Of a stretch of DNA of 64,000 bases, positions 58,508 through 64,000 are shown one piece after another (positions within the stretch are counted from its first letter, which is position 1; every line of letters begins with the position of its first letter). A model generated the notes under the pieces. It had not been told where the DNA came from. It made no database searches and saw nothing but the letters and a program-made list of their open reading frames with translations. The position numbers and the translations under genes were made by a program. The DNA comes from Lasiosphaeris hirsuta (lineage: Eukaryota > Ascomycota > Sordariomycetes > Sordariales > Lasiosphaeriaceae). The stretch is from contig JAUKUA010000003.1 of assembly GCA_030549175.1 (NCBI GenBank), forward strand, positions 3,844,001-3,908,000. Direction: 5' to 3'.

Positions 58508-59698
58508 ATGAGTGGCGGTTGGAATACCAGTAAGTGGTCTAAAACTCCTCCACAGAACGCCCCCAACGAGCTAGACAGCTAACCAACGAATCATAGTTGA
58601 GTCCGATGCGGTACGTGGAGACACCCTGGGGATGGCCTTGGAAGAGCTTCGGAAGGAGACCAATGGGTTACTCCAAGCAATTGGGAGACAGGGCTTGGAT
58701 TGCTGACGTGAGGAGGGGGGTCCGAATTCTAGGGCGTCTTCACTTACCTGCTCGATAATCTCGGTGTCAAGGATGTGCAATTCGAGGAGCTGATCTCACT
58801 CGACGCGGACGCCCTTGCGCAGCTGCACCCTGTGTATGGCGTCATCTTTCTCTTCAAGTTCCCGACTGATGCGCCCTACCGGGGCGAGAAGCCGCTCGAT
58901 GGCGCTTTCGACAACGACGCCTCTGAGAACCTCTTCTTCGCAGCGCAGACGATCCAGAACGCGTGCGGCACCCAGGCGCTACTAAGTGTGCTTCTCAACA
59001 AGACCGACCCTGGCGCAGCCGAGGGGGCCGAGGCGGGCTACGTCGACGTGGGCGAGAGCTTGCGCGACTTCCGCGAGTTCACCATGGTGCTGCCGCCCGA
59101 GTTCCGAGGCGAGGCCCTCTCCAACTCGGAGCTGATCCGTGATGTGCACAACAGCTTCGCCAAGAGCAGCCCCTTTGTCGACGAGACACAGCGCCAGGCC
59201 AGCGACGACGACGAGGCCTTCCACTTCATTGCCTACACCCCCGTCAACGGCATCCTGTACGAGCTCGACGGCCTGCAGCCCGCCCCCATCAGCCATGGCG
59301 CCTGCCTGCCCGGCGAGTTCCCCGCTAAGGTTATGGAGGTGCTGCAGCGCCGCATCGCCCGCTACGACACTACCGAGATCCGCTTCAACCTGCTAGCCAT
59401 GACGCGCGACCTGCGCATCCGCGCCCGCGAGCTCGGCGACGTCGAGCTGCTGGCGCGCGAGGAGCGCAAGCGCCGCGACTGGCAATTCGAGAATGCGCTA
59501 CGCCGCCACAACTTTGTCGGCTTCGCCGGCGAGGTGCTCAAGGGTGTGGTGGCCACCAAGCTCAAAGAGGGCGGTGACGCCGCCTATAACAAGTGGGTCG
59601 ACCAGGCCAAGGACAAGATGAAGAAGAGGATAGAGGAGCGTAAGAAGGGCACTGCCGCCGGAGGCGGTGGGGGGGAAGATGTTGAGATGGAGGGGTAA
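58508..59698 (+). CDS. Ubiquitin C-terminal hydrolase, UCH37/UCHL5 type
   Basis: A cysteine deubiquitinase that, in animals and fission yeast, acts on the proteasome lid region. Exons 58508-58529, 58597-58610 (14 nt) and 58733-59698 join in phase to 333 residues. The start MSGGWNTIESDAGVFTYLL fits the UCH fold. The active site is complete: oxyanion Gln84 (FFAAQTIQNAC), Cys90, His176 (EAFHFIAYTP) and Asp191 (YELDGL). The C-terminal UCH37-like domain follows (RFNLLAMTRDLRIRARELG, RRDWQFENALRRHNFVGF), used for proteasome receptor binding, ending in a basic and then acidic tail. Baker's yeast lacks this type, which supports a filamentous fungus. Confidence 0.95.
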
Positions 59699-60457
59699 AG
59701 CGTGTTTGAGTTTCTCGTGGGTCTTTGGGCAAAGCGGAAGAAAAAAAGAGCAAATGGCAGTGTATCGCGCTCACTCTGCATATATATATGACCAGGTTTG
59801 TTTCGAGCGTGCGAGGTATTGTGGCTGTGGTGTACCAATAGAATAGATATTGGGGGGCAAGGTCTTGTCTACAAGGCGTTGCGTTTTGCATGACCTGGGG
59901 TGTATGGCTGATTGACGAGAGCCTCCTCTTTTGCCTTGTTCAGAGAGAGGGATATCTTGAACACACACATTCGACAGCGGATTTGTTATTGGTGGCGGCC
60001 ACAATCACCAAGGTTTCAAGGCAGTTCGGTCACATCAGGATGATAGCTTTCCACTGTTCGGGAAGAACAGGCGGAAGACCGCCATCATTGCATCCTACCT
60101 ACTTAGCTGGGCCTCCGAGGGATTGCATCTCAGTAAAGCATGGAGCTGGAACGAAGCAGCAAAGCAGCCGGTTGCTCCCTCACCGAAAACTCTGAGACAC
60201 CTATATCCCTTCGGAGTGCTCGCTAGTTTGAGATGGTGCTCAAACATATAGACAAAGGTTTGCACCTATTTTGATACCCCAACCGGGCTCTCCAGTTCAT
60301 GTTCTCAATGATCCTTTTATTGAGTGTTCATGACCGACCCCTTTTCTGTGGAGTCGTAGCCTTGACCCGAAAAATGCCATGCTCGCGTACACCGTTCCGG
60401 AAGAAAGTCAAGCCCTCAGCCAAAATAATTCCCACCCAAGTCCTCTACCCGCCCAAT
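59699..60457. other. Convergent 3' spacer (UCH37 / RPL17)
   Basis: The 759 bp between two convergent stop codons contains short ORFs only, with no domain. The 3' UTRs of both genes are expected here. Confidence 0.45.
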
Positions 60458-61410
60458 CTAAGCCTCGGTGATCGCGCGGTGGATACGGGCGCCACGCTGT
60501 CTGGAGCTCAGGTGAGCAACACGACCCTCGACATCCTCCGCCTTTTGGACAGACTCCTCAGCCTCAGTGAGGATAAGCTCGATGTGGCAGGGGTTCGACA
60601 TGTAGGGGTTGATCTACACGAATGTTAGTATGGATGTCCGTTCCCCAGAGAGTCGATGCTCAGAGGAGGCACATACACGACCGTGGGCACGGTATGTCCG
60701 GCGGCGCTGCTTTGGTGCCTGGTTGACCTGGATGTGCTTGACAACAAGGTTGCCGGTGTCAAGACCCTTGGAGTCGGCGTTGGACTCAGCGTTCTTGAGG
60801 AGACCGAGAAGGAACTCGGCGGACTTCACGGGCCAGCGGGCGCGGGAGACACCGAACTGCTTGCCTATATTCCAACATGATCAGCACAGCCCAGCATGTG
60901 ATTCCAAGCCCCTGTGTTCCTGCCTCGACAAAGTTGCTCCTGGATCGTAATCCGTCATCCAACTCCCCAGAGCAAATCTGAGGCCACAAGTAAACCCGTC
61001 CATGTCAAGTCGTACCTTGAGCGGCGCGGCCAATGCCGCCGGCATAGCGGCGGAAGGGGACGATCTCCTTCTTCTCCATAACGTTCTCGAGGAACTTCTG
61101 GGCGCGCTGAAGCTTCCAGCCGTTGATGGCCTGAGCGGTCTCGCGGGTGTTCTTGAAGGAAACGCGGAGGTACGACCCGCGCGAGCGAGCCGACTTTGCC
61201 GGGGCAATCTCAGTTGCAGCGTACCGAACCTAAACATCGAGAAGACTGCGGTCAGCAGCTGTTTTTGCGACAAGCAGCAAACGGCCCTGCAAGCTGGTGG
61301 GCATTTCCTCCAAACTCCATTCTCGCGTCCAAAGCTGCAGAAAATGCCACCAATTCGTAGACTATCATGCAATTCATTTTATTTTCGGGTTCGTAGGGGT
61401 CACTCACCAT
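60458..61410 (-). CDS. RPL17: 60S ribosomal protein L17 (uL22)
   Basis: A component of the large ribosomal subunit at the nascent-peptide tunnel exit. Exons 61410-61408 (ATG alone), 61229-61016, 60864-60677 and 60613-60458 join in phase to 186 residues, the normal length. It starts [19 protein letters not shown], continues [42 protein letters not shown] and [15 protein letters not shown], and ends RAITEA. The last intron has a perfect TACTAAC branch site. It is divergent from NOP1 with 554 bp between start codons. Confidence 0.97.
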
Positions 61411-61964
61411 CTTGGCTGGGTGTCGATGGCAAAAGATGGGAATCGACTGGGTGTGAGGTTCGGAAGTGGTGATGATTCTAAATTTTGGCGCCGAAATCCG
61501 ATTTTCGCGATTAGGGCTCTGTGGGCAATCGGACGCACGGTCTTGTGCGAGAGAAAAGTTCTGCCTCAGGCGAAAGTGGGTGTCTGTTGGCAGGCGCTCG
61601 GAGTTCATTGGTGGTGTTAGCATTGCTAACTACCCACGCCGTAAATCGAGGAAGCGGTCAGATAAGGCTCGAAACAGCCTAGATAGAAGGCCCCCAATTG
61701 GCCTGGTGGCAGGAGAGCTCCAGACGGATCAATCGACGGCCGAGAAAATCAGAAAGTGGGTTTGGGCCCCACTATTTTTTCTGGAGATCAAGAAATTTTG
61801 CACGCAGCTCCATCGAGCTTCTCGAGAAATTTGAGAATCTTGCGAGCGTCGCGCAACGGCACCAATTGTCTCCGAACAACAATTCCCTATCTACGCCACA
61901 CTGTTGCCGAAATACCTGCATGCGAAGCAGATATCTTAACCTTTAAACAACAACAAAACTCGAC
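61411..61964. promoter_or_regulatory. Divergent promoter region RPL17 / NOP1
   Basis: The 554 bp lie between a ribosomal protein gene and a snoRNP methyltransferase gene. A single TTAGGG at 61511-61516 resembles the Tbf1 site used for ribosomal genes in some non-Saccharomyces fungi (known in yeasts; inferred here and weak as one 6-mer). A short CTTTAAACAACAACAAAACTC leader precedes the NOP1 ATG. Confidence 0.5.
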
Positions 61965-63473
61965 ATGGGTTTCGAACGCGGCGGAAGAGGCGGCGGTGGT
62001 CGCGGCGGAGGTGGCTTCCGCGGTGGCTTCGGCGGCAGAGGAGGTGGTGACCGTGGTGGCTTTGGTGCCAGAGGAGGTGGCCGTGGTAAGTCACAGTCAC
62101 CGCAGCATATTCACATTTCACCCTCGGCAACAACTATGTCGCTTTAGAGGGTGCAGGCCCTGCCTCTGGTTCTCCTCGGCAAGGTTCCAACAACTCCTCT
62201 AAAAATATGTTCTACCTTCGATGGAACAATGCTAATCATGCACCCTAGGTGGCTTCGGTGACCGTGGTGGTCGCGGTGGTTTCGGCGATCGTGGTGGTGG
62301 TCGTGGACGCGGTGCGCCTCGCGGTCGTGGAGCGTATGTGCAGTTTCCAATCCTTCGAAGCTGATCCTCGCGCTAACATGAATATAGCCCCCGTGGTGGC
62401 GGTCGTGGTGGTGCAGCTGGAGCCGCTGGTGGCAAGAAGGTCATCGTCGAGCCCCATCGTCATAAGGGTGTCTTCGTCGCCCGTGGTGGAAAAGAGGATC
62501 TCCTCGCAACCAAGAACCTTGCCCCTGGCGAGTCTGTCTATGGCGAGAAGAGAATCTCGGTTGAGAACGCCAGCAAGGAGGACGGCTCTGCCGCGACAAA
62601 GACCGAATACCGCGTAAGTGCTGCCGACTACACAGTTCCTGCCCCTCCATCCGCTCGGAACAAGGATGCTAACTACCTCGGCCGTTCAGATCTGGAATCC
62701 TTTCCGCTCCAAGCTTGCTGCTGGTATCCTCGGAGGTCTCGAGTCTATTTACATGAAGCCCGGGTCCAAGGTCCTCTACCTTGGTGCTGCCTCAGGCACA
62801 TCCGTATCCCACGTTGCCGATATTGTCGGGCCTACTGGTGCCGTCTTCGTAGGTTCAGCCCTGTGGACCTGTTTATTTCTGGCAATGCTAATATCAACCC
62901 GTTAGGCTGTCGAGTTCTCCCACCGTTCCGGCAGAGATCTGATCAACATGGCGACCCGCAGAACAAACGTTATCCCGTAAGCTATTTCCTGACCGGACAT
63001 GCACGAACTTGACTGACTTGCAATCAACAGTATCGTCGAGGATGCCCGTAAGCCGATGGCGTACAGAATGCTCCTGTAGGTTATCCTGTGCGATACCACT
63101 AGCGTTGGGGTTTTGCTAACTCCCTGTAGCCCCATGGTAGATGTCATCTTCGCAGATGTTGCCCAGCCCGATCAGGCTCGTATTGTCGGTATCAACGCGA
63201 AACTTTTCCTGAAGCAGGGTGGTGGTCTCTTGATCTCCATCAAGGCAAGCTGCATTGACAGCACAGCCCCCCCTGAGCAAGTATTCGCCAGCGAAGTCCA
63301 GAAGCTTCGCGAGGACAAGTTCTTCCCCAAGGAGCAGCTTACTCTAGGTCAGTTCAACCCCTCCACCACGTGTTCTCCCCCCAGGCACACTAACACCAGT
63401 CACAGAGCCGTACGAGCGCGACCACGCCATGGTCTCGTGCGTCTACCTCCAGAAGGAGTACGTTGAGAGCTGA
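61965..63473 (+). CDS. NOP1: Fibrillarin, snoRNP 2'-O-methyltransferase
   Basis: The catalytic subunit of box C/D snoRNPs that 2'-O-methylates rRNA in the nucleolus. Eight exons: 61965-62085, 62249-62333, 62388-62613, 62690-62848, 62906-62976, 63031-63075, 63130-63347 and 63406-63473. They join in phase to 330 residues, close to the yeast length. The N-terminal 80 residues are a GAR domain of RGG and GGF repeats ([15 protein letters not shown]...). The fibrillarin domain follows: [30 protein letters not shown], the SAM-binding motif [46 protein letters not shown] and the C-terminal [13 protein letters not shown]. Several introns carry CTAAC/CTAAT branch sites. Confidence 0.97.
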
Positions 63474-64000
63474 GTGACGGGGGCTTGATCGTGGTGTCGC
63501 TTGTTGCTCGGGATAGGGGCATTCTCACATTACTCGGTGTTCAACTGGCTGGGATGGCTTTGCGTGAGTCTGGAGAGGCGAATGGCGTTAAGGGGATTTG
63601 CTTGTGGCAGCATATGTGAGATAAAAAGTAACGGTTGGATTGGCATGATCAATCGCTGCCCGTCACTCGGGCATCTCGGGCGATCACAAGTTGAGGCCCA
63701 ACGATCTGTCCAGGACAACATCCGAGGATTCGACCCAGGCTTTTGGGTTGCGGTTTGGTTGGAGAATGGCAAGTTTGTTTCACACGTTCTTCAGATACCC
63801 CCAAACTTGATTGCCCAGGGCGACCTCGTTCACACCCAGTCTTCCTCGAGTGGGTGTTGTAGGCACTAGAGATATAGATAGAAACGCTATATTTAGCAGC
63901 GTCAAATGGAATGACATTCCCCCTAATGGCAGACGTTTAATTTACATTTCGTGTATAATTATTGCTTCTGAACATGAGCCTGCATTCCACACCGTGGAGG
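63474..64000. other. Region downstream of NOP1
   Basis: The last 527 bp carry the NOP1 3' UTR and flanking DNA. A 122-codon ORF from 63501 has no recognisable domain and I do not support it. Confidence 0.45.

Noticed and set aside
60865..61407. snoRNA inside RPL17 introns
   Set aside because: The introns have only approximate C-box and D-box words with no terminal stem; not enough to call.

Overview
The window looks like nuclear chromosomal DNA of a filamentous ascomycete (Pezizomycotina, most likely a Sordariomycete; the class is an inference). The reasons are short GT..AG introns of about 48-180 nt with CTAAC/TACTAAC-type branch sites, fungal forms of AzgA, a cAMP-receptor-like GPCR, Rtt103, Tlg2, Coy1 and Vps3, GC-rich coding DNA, and a Ty1/copia retroelement relic. 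I reconstructed 19 host protein genes, most by joining exons in phase. I found no tRNA, rRNA or CRISPR, and nothing prokaryotic.

Layout. 0-15 kb is gene-dense: mitochondrial ABC transporter MDL1 (-, cut by the window edge), RTT103 (-), clathrin light chain (+), COX7 (-), a large mitochondrial PPR-like protein (+), the t-SNARE TLG2 (-) and calmodulin (+). 15.1-18.0 kb holds a decayed copia element with a 3' LTR, a frameshifted reverse transcriptase/RNase H and an internal array of hairpin-like minisatellite units. 18.6-35.2 kb holds AP-1 gamma adaptin (+), a secreted DUF3455 protein (-), the golgin COY1/CASP (-) and the CORVET subunit VPS3 (+), with two gene-poor gaps of 2.7 and 3.6 kb. 35.8-55.2 kb is sparse: a Pro-rich orphan protein (-), a GPCR (+) lying between gaps of 6.2 and 4.6 kb, a methyltransferase-like protein (-) and a small basic orphan (-), then a further 4 kb gap. 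55.2-63.5 kb is dense again: AzgA purine permease (+), UCH37-type deubiquitinase (+), RPL17 (-) and fibrillarin NOP1 (+).

How the genes relate. Five of the ten host genes between 5.2 and 35.3 kb act in trans-Golgi/endosome traffic (clathrin light chain, Tlg2, AP-1 gamma, Coy1, Vps3). MDL1, COX7 and the PPR-like protein are mitochondrial. RPL17 and NOP1 are divergently arranged ribosome-biogenesis genes. At least five gene pairs share divergent intergenic regions. I see no biosynthetic or defence cluster. The less ordinary signals are the copia relic with its repeat array, a run of genes whose start codon is isolated on a tiny first exon, long G/C homopolymers (including T17G17), and a stop-free 3n intron in the methyltransferase-like gene. 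All functions are from reading translated sequence; no database search was run.
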